Shown here one piece after another: positions 47,901 through 61,099 of a stretch of 64,000 bases of DNA. Position numbers and translations under genes: made by a program. The stretch is from Cricetomys ansorgei. Taxonomy: Eukaryota > Chordata > Mammalia > Rodentia > Nesomyidae. Numbering within the stretch: position 1 is the first letter of the stretch; each line of letters starts with the position of its first letter. The notes below the pieces were generated by a model. The model searched no databases and was not told where the DNA came from. It worked only from the letters and a program-made list of their open reading frames with translations. The stretch covers positions 1,737,501 through 1,801,500 of the forward strand of contig JAMJFZ010000770.1 of the NCBI GenBank assembly GCA_026225945.1, in the 5' to 3' direction.

Positions 47901-48739
47901 CCAGAGACAGAAACATAGGCATGCTTTCTGTTGTCATCCTAGAGTTCATCTCAGAATGGGAACATCCTGTCCTCATCTCATCCTCTCAAGGCTGGACTTG
48001 GGAGACCTAACTCCCAGGACTGAGTCTCTGCCTTGGAACTGCTTCTCCACAGTGGCATTCCTGTGTGTATAACAATCTTTCACAGGCCCACTTTTTCTCA
48101 CAGGGCAGAAATAGCAGTGGGAAGATTTTTTTCAATAATAATTTGTGCTATGTCTCAAATCAAACATTAGCATGGGGTGCCTACCTTATATTAGGACACA
48201 CTTGGACAAAAGTAGGAGAGAATCAAGAAATGCTTTTCTGAGAGCTGCCAGAAATATATATGCTTGCTCATGCTGTCTGACTTGTATGTGGTTATGAGTA
48301 GATTTTCCCATTTGAGCAAGTAAACTTGCAGAGTTTGTGTGGTCAGCTTTGTTTCTCTTTATCATGGCAGGTCTCTGTTCTGAGATATCAAGCTATCCTC
48401 AACTTGCTTCTTGCCATACAATAGAAGGAATACAATGATTTTAGGTAATAGTACCTCACTGCAATAAAAGTTACTATTATGTATCTTACATTATATATTA
48501 TATAATAAAATGTGACTGCTAATTTTAGACCTCTGTTTTATGTTTGCTTTTTAAATATCCTTTCATTTACCCATCAGCCTCAATTTCCACGACTGATCTA
48601 TACATAGATAGCTTCTTACCTTCCTGGTCCACTCCATTTCTCCCAGCTTACATATATTTTCCAATCTACAATATACAGAATTTATATTTCTCAGAGTATG
48701 TTTACTTGAGGTGTTACCATCTGAACACATAGACAGACA
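47901..48739. other. Intron 2, unassigned
   Basis: No exon or named repeat recognised; a short TA-rich patch at about 48490-48510. Confidence 0.5.
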
Positions 48740-48740
48740 A

Positions 48741-48741
<1 letters not shown>

Positions 48742-48781
<40 letters not shown>
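48742..48781. repeat. CA microsatellite, about 19 units
   Basis: A pure CA run. Its antisense frame reads as alternating Cys-Val and is not coding. Confidence 0.97.
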
Positions 48782-48784
<3 letters not shown>

Positions 48785-51540
48785 AAGTCTGTGTTGAAAC
48801 CTATTTATGCTTCAAAACAGCAATTGATGTTTAGAGTGGAATTTTACTCATCAAAGCTGCTTTGCTGGATAGATAGATGAGCTCACAGTTGGACTAGTGT
48901 GTCCGTTGGGACTGCTCTCTTGGATGGCAGTCAGAAGGCCTGGGCTGGGATTCCTTCTGTTAGAGCATGGCTCTGGTCACCAGGAAGTCGTGTAGTGCCT
49001 CGTATTTCCAACTCTGTATCAGTAGCAGAAGTGCCCTAACCTAGATGTTCTCTGAAGTCTCTTCTGGTTCTGTGATTTTAATGTTTAACAATATGCATAA
49101 TTGTGCTTTGCTGTATGATAATTGAGCACAAATGACAAGTGACTTGATATGAATGCCTGTAGTTGATTTTACTTCTACAAAGAAAAGATCTATTTTAAGT
49201 CTTTCATAACTTACTCATTTTCTCCAAAATATCCATAATCAGTATCAATGGCCCTTGATTTTCCCTTGAAAGCTTAAATTCTTTTATTGCCAGAGTCTCT
49301 ATTTCCTTCTTGTAATTGTTCTCTCTTATTGCAGAGTCATATGCACAAATCCACAAGGTAAAGACTATTATGCTGAATCTGAATTCCCACTCTGAACACT
49401 CCTCATTTTGACATGGAGGTGGACTACAGTATTAGGCAGCTTTTCATTAGTGTACCAAATATCTGAGATTAACAACTTATAAAAGTAGGATTTGTATTGC
49501 TTATAATGTTGGAGTCCCAGTCCCTGATTGGTTGATGTCATTTCTTTTACATCCACAATAAACAACGAAAGACAGAGCATACGATTGGGTGAAGCTGCAC
49601 ATTTTATAACATCCTATTATAGCCTGAACAAAGGTATACTTAAAATATCCAGGAACAGTAATTGAGGGATTAAGAAAACAGGATCTATAAACCAGGAGCT
49701 TGCAGGTAGATGGGTATGTTTAGACTATCAGGCACCTAGCTCATGGTTCAAGGAAGTCCAGGGATCAAGCAGATTAGGGAGCAGAGCTGAGGACAGATTC
49801 CACAGCAAGAAAGGCTTTGGGGCTACCTTCCCAACAGTAGGCTATTATGTGAGACAGAAGAGAAAAAGGAGAAGCTAGACTTGCAGTAGGTACTGATTCT
49901 GTAGTGATCTGACCTGACAGTACAGTCAATATACTACTTATTTCCACTAACAGCATCTGGCCTTTGGATTGTTCTACTCCTAACTTGACTCTTCAGAGGC
50001 AAATGTTTTGTATGCGCATGTATCTTATACTCAGATTTAGAGACTTGATCCCGGTGATATAGGTAGCAGGGGTCACAGTCAGCTTTAGATACAAAGAGAT
50101 AAAATTTTATTTTCTCTTATATTTACTTCATCCTTAAAATAATCACATGAAAACTTTTCCTGTGCCAATGGACCCAAACATTTCATATAGGAAGGCACGG
50201 AGTCTTTGTAAGTTCTCTCTATTTGAGCAAGCTAATCAAAAAGTGAAGCCAGAAAGACAAACTGATTTCATTTGATGTGTATGAACTTAAATGAACCACG
50301 TGGAATTTCAGTATCTCACAGTTCAAGTTCTGGAGTGGCCTGATACTTTTCCTCGGGAGGTAGGGCCTCATTCTGTCTGCACTTCTTGAGTAACCATGCA
50401 GCTCTCATTTCAGGAAATCCTTCTTTGGTGACCAAGTGGTCTCTAGAAATCACCTCAAAATTGAGTCTGAGGCAGAGGGGCCATTGAGACAAGTAGCATC
50501 CATCTCCTTTTTTTCTAGGGAATTCTAGGGAAATGGTTTCTCCTTCTGGGTAAGTACAAAATCCCCTGTTGTCAGGCTCAAATATAAATATTCTTTTGTA
50601 AGGTTTAATACTTTGACAGTTTCCAAGGAGTTTAGGGAGAGTTTAATGCCAACTTCTGGTCAGCATTTTCCAATAGTAGGTAGGTCCTGATACTCCTCTA
50701 AGATTTCAGTTTGTAAGATTTTCCAGTCCAGTCAGTCTGATGAGTGGACACTCTTGGAATGCAGGAATTCTACACATCTGACACTTCTAATTCTTTATTC
50801 CTTTTAATTCTGTAAAAGAAAAAGTCTCTCTACTGGGATGTTGTATAGTTTCTTTGGGAACTACTTCCACTGTCAAACTTAAATTTCCCTTGAAATTCCA
50901 ATGACTTTCCGAAGTTCCCACATGGGCTGATGAGAATGCTTTTGCTTCATTCCTGATCATTGTTTTTCCTTGATTGACACATATGAGTTCTTATTTTTTT
51001 ATTTTTAATGTCTCAAGCAGGGTGCATATCTAAAACTATCAGAATAATCTTACAGAATGGCATATTGAGGGTAGAAATTTGACATATTTTCTCATAGAAA
51101 CATTTATTATAATCATTTGTTTACATATAGTTTGCATGTAGGTGTGACACACCATCCACAGATTGATTTGCCTGCTTAGCACTTTTGGAAAGCAGTGTAC
51201 TTATGTATGACATATGCCTAAAAATCTATAATGGTATTCTTTTAATTTTAAGAAGATTTTGGTTCATTAAGGCTTTAAGATTTAATAACAAATAAAAGAA
51301 TTAGTTAATACATGGTAAAAAAAAAACTCACCTCACTTAGTGTTAAAAATACAAAGACAATTAGGTATGTACTGGTATATAAGAGTATGTTCTATAAGTC
51401 AGCTCATTGCGCCTCTAATCCTGTCTTGTTGAACCTAGTAGCAAGAATAGGCATACATAGTATTTTTAGTTTCTGGTTGTCCTCCTTTAGTACCATCTTC
51501 CTCTTGATGTCTTTGTTTGTAATTTTATGTAACTTGTTTT
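48782..51540. other. Intron 2, mostly unassigned
   Basis: No exon was recognised. Around 49440-49560, the text CAACTTATAAAAGTAGGATTTG followed by GGAGTCCCAGTCCCTGATTG resembles a very diverged rodent repeat but cannot be named. Confidence 0.45.
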
Positions 51541-51544
51541 CTGG

Positions 51545-51955
51545 TGTGGTGGCTTGAATGAGAAATGTCCCCTATAGGTTCAGGCATCTGAACACTTACT
51601 TGGTCCTCAGTTGGTGGTGCTGTTTAGGGAGGTGGTGCAGCTTTTCTAGAGGACATATATTACTGGAGGTAAGCTTACCTAATATATGTTATTGAGATAT
51701 ATTATTTACTTGAAATATTGAGATATGTTATTTACTTCCTGTTTGTTATCTCCTTCATGTTTGTGGTTAAAGATGTGATCTCTCAGCTTCCTGTTCCTGC
51801 CACCAGGCCTACCAATTATTATCATACCTCTACTCCACCGTGATGGACTCTCAAACCTTTGGATCCTTAAGATAAAATAACTGTCTCTTTCTTAAGTTAC
51901 TTTTGTCATGGTGTTTTATCACAGCAACAGAAAAATGATGAATACATCTGGATAT
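51545..51955 (+). repeat. Diverged copy of the 32818-33180 repeat family
   Basis: GTGGCTTGAATGAGAAATGT, CAGTTGGTGGTGCTGTTTAG, GATGTGATCTCTCAGCTTCC and TTTTGTCATGGTGTTTTATC, CAGCAACAGAAAAATGATG keep the order of the family. An internal duplication of ATTGAGATAT/TGTTATTTACTT lies at 51675-51740. Confidence 0.65.
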
Positions 51956-52420
51956 CTGTTATAAAGAGCTTCAAACATCTGCCTTCGTCATATACTCTCT
52001 TTGTGAATGGCAACTGTGTCTCGGCTATCCTTAGATTCCTACTTCTGCTTAACTCTATCAAGTCCTGTCTCATGTCTAAATCTGTATGATTAGAAAGATG
52101 TATTTGGTATAAAATATACTGTGCCAGCACTTCAGATGGCTGCAGTGCTGACTGTCTTGCCATAGAAAGCATTACAAGCCTTTTGTTTGCTCTTAGAGGA
52201 AGTCAAGTACGTGGCAGCATCCAAGTATTTCTTATTATGTTAATTTTTCTGGTCTAACTTCTACTAAGAAATTGCATGGGCTCAATTTTGGAATGAGATC
52301 AAAGGGACAAGAGAAGTAGAGAGTTGCCATTTCTGGCTAGGGCAAGACGTTCCTGTTTTCCCTCTTCCCTTTAAGTGGGTCACTTAGAAATGAACAGACT
52401 TTGGCACTTTTCTTTCTTCC

Positions 52421-52621
52421 TTTCTTTCACACCCTCCCCTCCCTCCGTCCCTCCCTTCCTCTCTTCCTTCCTTCCTTTTATTTATTTATTTATTTGTTTG
52501 TTTTTAACTATGGTTGTCCTGGAACTTACTCTGTAGAACAGGCTGGCCTCGAATTTACAGAGATCTGTGTGCCTCAGCCACCAAGTACTGGGATTAAAGG
52601 TGTGTATCACCACTGCCTGGC
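52421..52621 (-). repeat. B1 SINE with pyrimidine tail
   Basis: CTTCC/CCTCC and TTTA/TTTG runs (52421-52505) precede TGTCCTGGAACTTACTCTGT, AGAACAGGCTGGCCTCGAAT and CAAGTACTGGGATTAAAGGT. Flanking GGCACTTTTCTTTC and GGTACTTTACTTTC may be the target duplication. Confidence 0.92.
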
Positions 52622-55299
52622 GGTACTTTACTTTCACTGGTAATCAGATAACTCCATAGAAAGCAATGCTTGATGACTCTGATTTTAAAATGGAAAAAAA
52701 AATATTTCTATATCTGACTTATAATAATAATAACGGGGGAAGAGAGAAAAATAAAATAAAAAAGAAACAAAATGTAGCTCGTGGCTTGGACAACTGTGCC
52801 TCCTGCTCCTGAAAGTGAACTGGAGGTTTGAGGCAGACTCCTAATTTTGCAGCTTTGATTTCCTTCCTTTGACACTTCACCCTCTTTCCTCTCAGTTTGG
52901 TTTCTTTGCTTGGTCACCAGCTGGTTCAAAGTCCTGGTCAAAGCTGTCACCTGCCAGTCCTATCTCCCAGTGCCACTATAGGCTGCCGTGTTGCTCTACA
53001 GCAGTCTGGCTAAGAGAAATTGTTACCCTTGTCTTTCACATTCTCTGTGTCCTCAGAATTTCACAGTATAGTCAGATTTTTGTATCTATGGCTCTAACCA
53101 ATTCAGATAGAAAATATTTTAAAAGAATACTAACTTTGTACTGGATGTGTACATTTCCCTCCCTTATCATTAGTCCCTGTGTAGCACATAGAACAACTGC
53201 ATAGCATTTACATTGGATTACTATTGTACATAATCTGGAGATAATTAAAAGTATACAGGAGGATATCACACATTATACGCAAACACTATGCCATTTCACA
53301 CAAGCAACTTGAATATCTGTGAGTCTGTGTATTCTCAGGTGGGGAGGTCTTGGAACCAATTCTCTGCATATTAAAAATATCCTTTAATTGATACTTTATA
53401 GTTATGACTATTTTTGACCGTTGCCTATTTTAATTAAGTAGACAAAAATTCAATAAGTTGTATCATAAAGTATTTTTTAAATAGTATTCCTGAATAGTTA
53501 TGGGTAGCCTCCATTTGGTTTCTTTTTATAACACTGAGAGATTAATGTAGTAGAAATCCTGCTGAACAATATTGGAAAGTAAAATATCTCTTATAGGGAT
53601 GTGATTAAAATACCACTATGTTAAAAATGTCATGTTGATCTTTGTCATGGAGGTTTATTATGCTCTATTCTTATATTTGTGTGAATCTTTTCTTCTGAGG
53701 AACTGGGTGTTCTTTTTTAATATTAACCAACTGCTACAAAATACTTGTCAGATTATGCTTCTTCCAATTATATCAAATTTGACAATCAATTGTTAATTAA
53801 ACTTCTGTATTTCTCTGAACTAGGGATATCTTGAGCATATTTATCCACTGGTAAAGAATACATCTCTTCTCCAACAGTGAGTTGCTTAATAACTACTCAA
53901 TTACATTTTTCTCATACCTATCTCTATGTAAATTTGTCAAGGTGCACAAAAACATTGCATTAGCTCTTTTCTCAGTTTTGTGACCAAATTACCAAAAAAA
54001 AAAAAAAAAGTAATTTAAGAAATGAAGGGCTTACTTTTGTTTGAAATAACAAAGGAAAACAGCACATACCTACCTTCAGGCTAGGAACAAAGAAGGATGG
54101 CTGGGTGAGTCAGGACCTCACCCTTGGGCTAGATCTGCGCAATTTTCATCACGATTAGCTCCATGTCTTTCTTTGAATGTGACACTGATGCATAGTTCTG
54201 AAATGACCTCTAACACAGCCCCTCGAGGAGGCAATCCAAAATTCTAAAAATTAAATAACCACTAAAATTGAGAGCATTGGTTTCTTTGAGTCATCTGTAA
54301 TCCCTAGAAAGAAAGAATACAACCTCAGCTTCAGCAGCTAAAGCCAGTGAAGTGATCAGTGGCAGAGTTGGTATTGTTCTTTCCTCTTTAAAATGATGGA
54401 ACAGCCTGTATGCCTGCCAGAGAATGGAGTAAATAAAGATCAATTCATGATAAGTTGGGGTCTGTGGTTACTGGAAAAGGGGTTAGATTGTAGCGTGTGA
54501 ATTTGTAAATCCTCTAACCCTGGGGTAGTTATCTCATGTTAATGTGATCTGATAAAGGACTTGTTTACATGAAACATCTACATCCATGATGAAATATGGG
54601 CACTCCCATTAACTTGTAAATGATATGGGTAATTATAAAATAGACTATAAAAGAAAATATAATTTGTCTAAGTGCTAGAATAATTTTTAAATCTCCATTG
54701 GTTCATAAAGATATATGCCCATAAGATTTATCAGACACATCATGATGAGGATAGACATATTTTTAAAATCCCACCTTTATGCTTACATTTCATCCCTTTT
54801 GTTTATACATGGTTTTAGACACATAAAGTGGATAGAAAGGAGCTGTGTCCTCTTACAGAGAAATAATCCAGTGAGGAGTTAGAAAGTAACTTGACTCTCT
54901 GCATCATGCAACTCATATTTGCTTTGCAAATTAAATAAGGTAATAAATGTTTGCTGTAACTTTACATGCAAGTAGAACAGTATTACTCAATACTAAAGTT
55001 TTCTATGAATTTTCTTGAATATCTATGTCGAAGTATTCATCAAGAAGCCAAGGTGCTGATTTTTGGGGTTGTCTTTATTGCATAGGTGTTTTGTTCCTTG
55101 GTTTTTGTTTCTTCTCTGAATTTATGGAACACGTGATAGCATCTTGAGTCATTTCTGCCCCTATAAATAACCACTCACCCATATTCCTGTAAGTAACTCC
55201 AACAAACTCAAGTTGGACTTCAATGAAAAAAAAAGAAAAAGAACCCAAGGTACCATTACTTTTACAGTACTAATGCTCACAATTAAGACATTAATGCAT
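52622..55299. other. Intron 2, mostly unassigned
   Basis: An A run at 53993-54009 could be the tail of an old retroposon, but its body was not recognised. No exon was seen. Confidence 0.45.
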
Positions 55300-55480
55300 T
55301 TATTTCTTTTGTGTGTGCATGCATATGTATGACTAGGAGCACACATGTGGCAGAACATGCATGTGGATATACATGCATGTATATCATCAGAAGATGATAT
55401 ACAGGAGTGAGTTCTCTCCTACTGTCATGTGGGTCCCAGGAATGGAACTCAGATCCTGAGACTTGGCATAGGCCTTTCAG
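55300..55480 (-). repeat. Diverged B3-family SINE
   Basis: TTGTGTGTGCATGCATATGT, TATACAGGAGTGAGTTCTCT, CATGTGGGTCCCAGGAATGG and AACTCAGATCCTGAGACTTG are the reverse complement of a B3 body; the tRNA-like head is mostly lost. Confidence 0.8.
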
Positions 55481-55507
55481 AAGGATAAGTCTTAATGAAT
55501 CCTAGGG

Positions 55508-55582
55508 TGTACATGTGTGTGTATATGTGTGTGTGTATGAGTTATATATATGTGTAACACACATACACACACATATTACATG
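55508..55582. repeat. TG/TA/CA compound repeat with inverted symmetry
   Basis: ATATGTGTGTGTGTATG on the left and CATACACACACATAT on the right flank a TA-rich centre, so the tract can fold on itself. Confidence 0.75.
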
Positions 55583-57282
55583 ATATGGAAGTGCTAACAT
55601 AAACAATGAGGTCAGTAGTATGATATGAGCATTCCATATTATCTGGAAGCCTTTTGTTCTCTACCTGAAAGAAGCTGAAATAGTACCTGTCAGATGATGA
55701 CTCATTTGCCTTGGTTGTTGCTCCAACTGTCTTGTCTGTTTTAGGAGGAAAATAGACTTGGCAAATTTTTCTAACACATATTGCACTATAGTCAGAGAAA
55801 TGACATCTTCACATAATGTCAAAGGAATGAAAAACCCAGCATCACAGCCTTTTTGCACAATTAGAGATAATTCTACCTAAGTGGAAGGCAGTAAGGGCAC
55901 AAGAGAGTGTACAGTGGGTCATCTCTCCCTGAAGTGTTTAATGCTGAGACATTTAGCATGTCCATGCTATATTCTAAGCTGTTACCTACTCTCGAGCTTG
56001 CATACTTATTTATTATAAACATGTAAAACTAAGACCTTCACAAAAGGCCAAAATTAAAAGTGAGTGCACTTATACAAAGATGTATTTGAATGGGATTTCT
56101 GTATCATGAGATGGACTGTCAGGAGAATTGTCTAAAAGGATCTTTGTGCCTCTGTGAAAGGCATTTTGCCTTGGCACTCAAGAATAGGAAGATCTCTGTA
56201 ATAGAAGTGTGCACTTCAATGACATTTTTTTTGCATATTTTATTATCATTCTTTAAGTACCTGTGTACTTGATATCAATGTCTTTGAAGAGTTCATAGTC
56301 TAACAGGAAATAAATGTAAACAAATGTGTTTTACTGTAGAATGCAATGAAATATTTGAAAGCAAGCTAATGTTCTTGCCCTGGGTACCCTAAATAGGTTG
56401 TGGCTAGTTCTGCCAGGGAGATGAGACTATTAACAAAAGTAACAGAGTCAAAACTAATCTCCCAACTTTTTAATAGTTGTCAGGCACAGGGCATTGGCAT
56501 GTGTTGATGAAAAACATCAGGGTCAAGAACTGAGAAGGGTTTAAGAATCCCCCCTACCCCCGCCAGCAAATCAGCCCTGAGCTTTCCTGGCTCTGCAAAA
56601 GAAAGGTCAGCATTTGGCCTTATTCATTTTCTTATGCCTGTATATGCTCACAAAGCAAAGATAGCATAGCTTGAACAGACCTCTAAACAACTGGATGGGG
56701 TAGTTTAAGGGAGCAAGTTTCCTATTTTGAGGAAATAATTCAACAACGGAAGAGAATACAGGTTTGCAGGGAGTAGGCATGTGGATTAGGGACCTGATCA
56801 GAGGACTGAGCAACAGCAATTGTCAGCTGCAGGACGACAGTGGAGCAGTGACATGAGAAAGAGATCTGTTAGCAAGAGTTTGTAGCCTCTGAAGGTGGGA
56901 TTTCCCACCAAGTGAATATCCCTTTTGATGCTGGGCCTACTACAATTTGCTCAACATGGAACTAACGTGACGACATTCGAGAACACTTCAGATGCCCTAA
57001 AGCGTGAGTGACAATGCACTGCTGAGCTAAATAAGACATCCCTGATGTGCTGAATTTTATACTTCGGTTTAATTCGGGACAAAATACCAGGAGGCATAGC
57101 TTTCTAGTTTTCCATTGCATGTATGGCATTGAAGAGAAGGGAAGTGTTAAACAAGATGGTTAAAGGTGAAATGCCATCACAATGAGCTAATTTATTAATT
57201 TTCTTCATTATAGGGTAAATTTTTAGTTATGTGTGTAACAATTGGATTTTGAATGTATTTTTTTCTTCTATGCTCCCTCCTT
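55583..57282. other. Intron 2, unassigned
   Basis: No exon or named repeat recognised. Confidence 0.5.
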
Positions 57283-57358
57283 TCAATGTTGGAGATCAAA
57301 CCCAGAACCTTGTGCATGCTAGACAAATGCTCTACCACTGAGCTACAACCCCAGCCCT
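57283..57358 (-). repeat. ID SINE (BC1-like, tRNA-Ala derived)
   Basis: The reverse complement reads GGCTGGGGTTGTAGCTCAGT, GGTAGAGCATTTGTCTAGCA, TGCACAAGGTTCTGGGTTTG, the head of an ID element with the tRNA-like A and B boxes. No long A tail remains on the expected side, so it is an old copy. Confidence 0.92.
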
Positions 57359-58787
57359 CCTTTGTTATTGTGAAAGATCACATGTAACAATGTAGTGAGA
57401 TATGTGGAAGATGTTTAAAATATTCAGGGTGTATAGCAGAGGCATAAATGAGCAAACAGGGCATCTTGGGCTGTGGTCCTGGCTGGGTTTCACATCCTCC
57501 ATTCACCCTTGACCTTCAGGAATTTCTGAACATTTCTAAGGCAAAAGTGGCTCCTGACCTTGTAGGAAGTGCTTGGGAGACATTAACTGAGAACACATTG
57601 CTTCAGCATGAAGGCATCCTTTTCTTTTTTCTGATGTCTTGCATTTGATTTTATTTGACTCTTGTGACATACAGGATTCTTGTCTTCTGAGGCTCTGACT
57701 CTGAAGTGCTTACCCAGTACAACATGAGAAAGTGAAATGCTTCCAATTTCTAAAGACTATGTATTCCAAAGAGTCATTAGTAAAGTAGACAGTGGATTTG
57801 AAGAAGTAAGTGTAAGGCAAATTTTTCTCCCCAGGAAGAGTAAGTACAAGGACAGTGGGAGGTCTTCCCACACTGCCAAGGCTACAAAAGAAGCAAAGAC
57901 CACTGGGGAAGAGGGACTATATTAAACATTCTCCCCACATGCCCTCCATAGTGAAGTCTTTCTACATAACACAGAGTGAAAGTTCACCCTTACTCATAAC
58001 ATCCTTAGGGGACTATGGATTCTCATTGGCCCATTGTGAAACTGGACCTGCTTATTAATCGCCACCTTGACCACAGAAGTTTCTGAAGGAAAGGCAATGT
58101 GTTTGTTTTCTGCTTTAACTGCAACAGGAAGGACCCTGCTTGGCAGACTGGACAACTAGAAAATCTGTGAACTGATAACTTATTTTCAAAGAAGTAATTT
58201 TAGTTTTGAGATTGTACTGAACAAATAAATATTTTTCGTTACTGATCCCACCTCAAATATGATCCATTTTGGGGTACCCTTTACTGTTAATAATTATAAA
58301 AAATAACAATCACTCATATGTATATTTAAAAGTAGAGAAATTTGTGGCAGAAAACAACCACAATTTGTCTTTCTTAGGAGTCCACTAGTTCTTTTATGGT
58401 GTTTTTGTAATCATTATAGGGATTTTTATGTAGCTATCATTAGTTACAACTCTTCATAATTGCCTCTAGCTAATATTCTGAGACAGGATGGTCATAATGA
58501 ATTCACAAAATCATTGGCTCAACTGAAAGAAAAGATTTTAGGAATGAGACTTTGTGGGCAACTTTACATTAGTCCTGCTCTCATTCCAAATTTGTTTATC
58601 CTATATTCAGAGTCCTGAGGAGTATTGTTTGCAAAGGAATCTGGGACATGGCACTTTCAGCATTCAGAATTCTTTCCTGTGTATTTCTGTATTTTTATCT
58701 CCTGTCATTGGGAAGACTCTTCCTAAAGTTGACCACAAATCTGACCTTCTGACATGCATCAAGTCTAAATACAAAAGTCATTTCTGG
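57359..58787. other. Intron 2, unassigned
   Basis: Several short ORFs, none with a recognisable motif. No exon was recognised. Confidence 0.5.
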
Positions 58788-58990
58788 GCTTGGGAAATGG
58801 CTGAATGCTTGAGAAATCTTGGTGCTCTGGCAAAAGACTCTTATATGGTTCCCAACACCCAAATCAGGTGGTTCACAACCTGTGATTCCCACTCCAAGGG
58901 ATATAATACGCTCCTCTGATCTCTGTGGGTACTTGCACTCATGTACATAAATACATAGTTCGAATATTAATAATTAAAGTAAATCTTTCT
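58788..58990 (+). repeat. B2/B3-family SINE
   Basis: GGGCTTGGGAAATGGCTGAA (tRNA-like head), GGTTCCCAACACCCAAATCA, GGTGGTTCACAACCTGTGAT, CTCCTCTGATCTCTGTGGGT and ACATAAATACATA at the 3' end. Confidence 0.9.
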
Positions 58991-59065
58991 TTATAAATTC
59001 CTTTCTGAAGACAGGCTTGACCTGCCCACAAATCCGTGCATGATCTTGTTCAGAAGCTCTATTTC

Positions 59066-59268
59066 TTTTTTCTTTTTTTTTTCTCTTCTCTTCTTTTCTT
59101 TTCTTTTTTCTCTTCCTTTCTTATTTCTTTTTTCTTTTCTCTATTGTAATTCTATCTGTCCAGAAACCCACTCTGTAGACCAGGCTGGCCTTGAACTCCC
59201 AGAGATCTTCCTGCCTCTGCCTCCTGAGTCCTGGGATTAAAGTTGTGTACTACCACCTCCCATCTAGG
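59066..59268 (-). repeat. B1 SINE with exact 11-bp target duplication
   Basis: A T/C-rich tail (59066-59145), then CAGAAACCCACTCTGTAGAC, CAGGCTGGCCTTGAACTCCC, AGAGATCTTCCTGCCTCTGC, GTCCTGGGATTAAAGTTGTG. AGCTCTATTTC is repeated exactly at 59055-59065 and 59269-59279. Confidence 0.97.
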
Positions 59269-59279
59269 AGCTCTATTTC

Positions 59280-60340
59280 ACTAGCCAATGTTCTTTGTAA
59301 AATTTCTGATAATCTGTAATTAATTTCTCTTGTACTGTCTCTTCTATTAGAGTAAAAATTCCACACTGGCAGGAAAGTGTGTGTTTGTTTATGGCTATGT
59401 CTGCAGTACCTAGCACTTTTGCAGACTTTTACAATTTTAATAAACATTGTCACATTATTGAATTTCACAAGATTTATGCCCAGTTTCTTTCCAATTTCCA
59501 ACATCTTACACCAAATTCTTGTTTATATTTCTGATAATTTTCCAAGGAAAGATGACAGAGAGGAGTTACCAGATGAATAGGTATGGGCACTTTTATTTCC
59601 TGAATTTCCCACGCTGCCTCATAAGAATGATACTTTTGTCCACTTTCCTGCCTGAGTTTTGTGAAAATTCTCATCTTATCATTTCACCATGAGGACTGGT
59701 ACTTTCATGCTTAAATCTGCTGATTTTTCCCATGGATGTTTAGGGGTTATTTTTCTTTCCTAAAGACTTATCAAGTTTATATGTAAACTTGGTTGTAGTT
59801 TTTGAGCTTGTTAGAAGAGAGACTATACTAAGCAGGACAGATCTAAGCAGTTGAATCCTTTAAAGAAAGGTCCCCATGTCTTTCCTGATATTAGGCTTCA
59901 AAGCAGATGAAACCATTTCCCTCTTTTCCTAGATATGAAGAGGTAACATTCTATAAATCTTATAGCCACAAGGATGTGAGGCCAGGGGCTTGGGCAGGAA
60001 GCCATCTCTGTCTGAGACTTATAGTAAGAAGGTAATCAGGTGTTACCACTGAGCAAAGCACCCGCTGTGCTGTACCCAGTTTTTTGATTCATAGAATTGT
60101 GAGATACTCAATGGATGCTATTTTAAGCATCTGTATTTCTGATGATTTGCTCTACTGCAATAGAAAACAAAATCAAGCTGTCCCCTTGATGTCCTTGGTG
60201 GTGGAAAGAGGAATTCTCTTCTCTCAGACATGCCCAAAGATCAATTCCTTTCTCTGCCTGCTATCAATTTGTATATCGCCTTTCTCTCATTTACATTATA
60301 TTCATTATGAAGAATTGCTATGCTTCCTTTACTTTTTTCT
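59280..60340. other. Intron 2, unassigned
   Basis: No exon or named repeat recognised. Confidence 0.5.
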
Positions 60341-60760
60341 TTGTAAATTTTGGAAATATTTCATTCATTATCAACACATATGTACAATGTGTTTTATATA
60401 AAATCCATCCCCTAGTCCCTCCCCTCCAATTTCTTCCCTACTTCCACACCACTTTTCTCTTCCAAATTATGCTCTTCTTTTTAAAAATACTTTAAAAATG
60501 TTTTTTAAAACCCCTACTGAGTACATTGCTTCCTATGGGCACATGAGTATAGAACTGGAGCACAGGCAGCCTCTCAGAGCCTTTATTCCTCTTCTACTAA
60601 CCATTGATTGCATCTATATCTTCAGATAAGGTTGGGACCTCATTAGCCTCTCCTCTGGTATTTGGGCTAGTTAAATATTGTAAAAGTCTTTTGGATTCAG
60701 TGACATCTGCTGTGAGTTCCTTGATGACCTTCAAGCCTTGGGGGAAGGGACTGTGATATA
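60341..60760. repeat. Possible old L1-derived fragment
   Basis: ATTATCAACACATATGTACA followed by a CCTCCCCTCC-rich stretch, TACTGAGTACATTGCTTCCT and GTGACATCTGCTGTGAGTTC resembles a widespread rodent repeat. A much shorter relative may lie at 63560-63625. Family and orientation are uncertain. Confidence 0.4.
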
Positions 60761-61099
60761 AAAATCCCATTTAGAGTTAATCTACAGTCATTCATTTTCT
60801 GCTTATTGACCAATTAATATAGAGTCTCTATATTAATACCATATAGTGCAAAAGGAAGCATCTCCGATGAGGGTCGAGAGATTCACTAATCTATGGGTAT
60901 AATGATGAGAACTTAGGGTGTGGATTACTGCTGTGGTTCTCCCCTAGGATCTACGATCTAGGCAGCCATGCAATTTTGGCCCAGTTGATGGTACCAGTCA
61001 TGAGTTCTGTCATGTAGATCATGCTTTAAATTCACTCAGAGAGTGGTTGGTTACCATAAAATTCATTCACTATTGTATGTTTTAGTCTTAGGGTGCTGA
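60761..61099. other. Intron 2, unassigned
   Basis: No exon or named repeat recognised. Confidence 0.45.

Noticed and set aside
49335..49357. A possible 23-base exon between TTGCAG and GTAAAG
   Set aside because: Splice-like motifs are common by chance; the segment does not fit the cysteine pattern or phase of Itgbl1.
57283..57358. A tRNA-Ala gene on the minus strand
   Set aside because: The tRNA-like head belongs to an ID SINE; the 3' half of a tRNA is absent.
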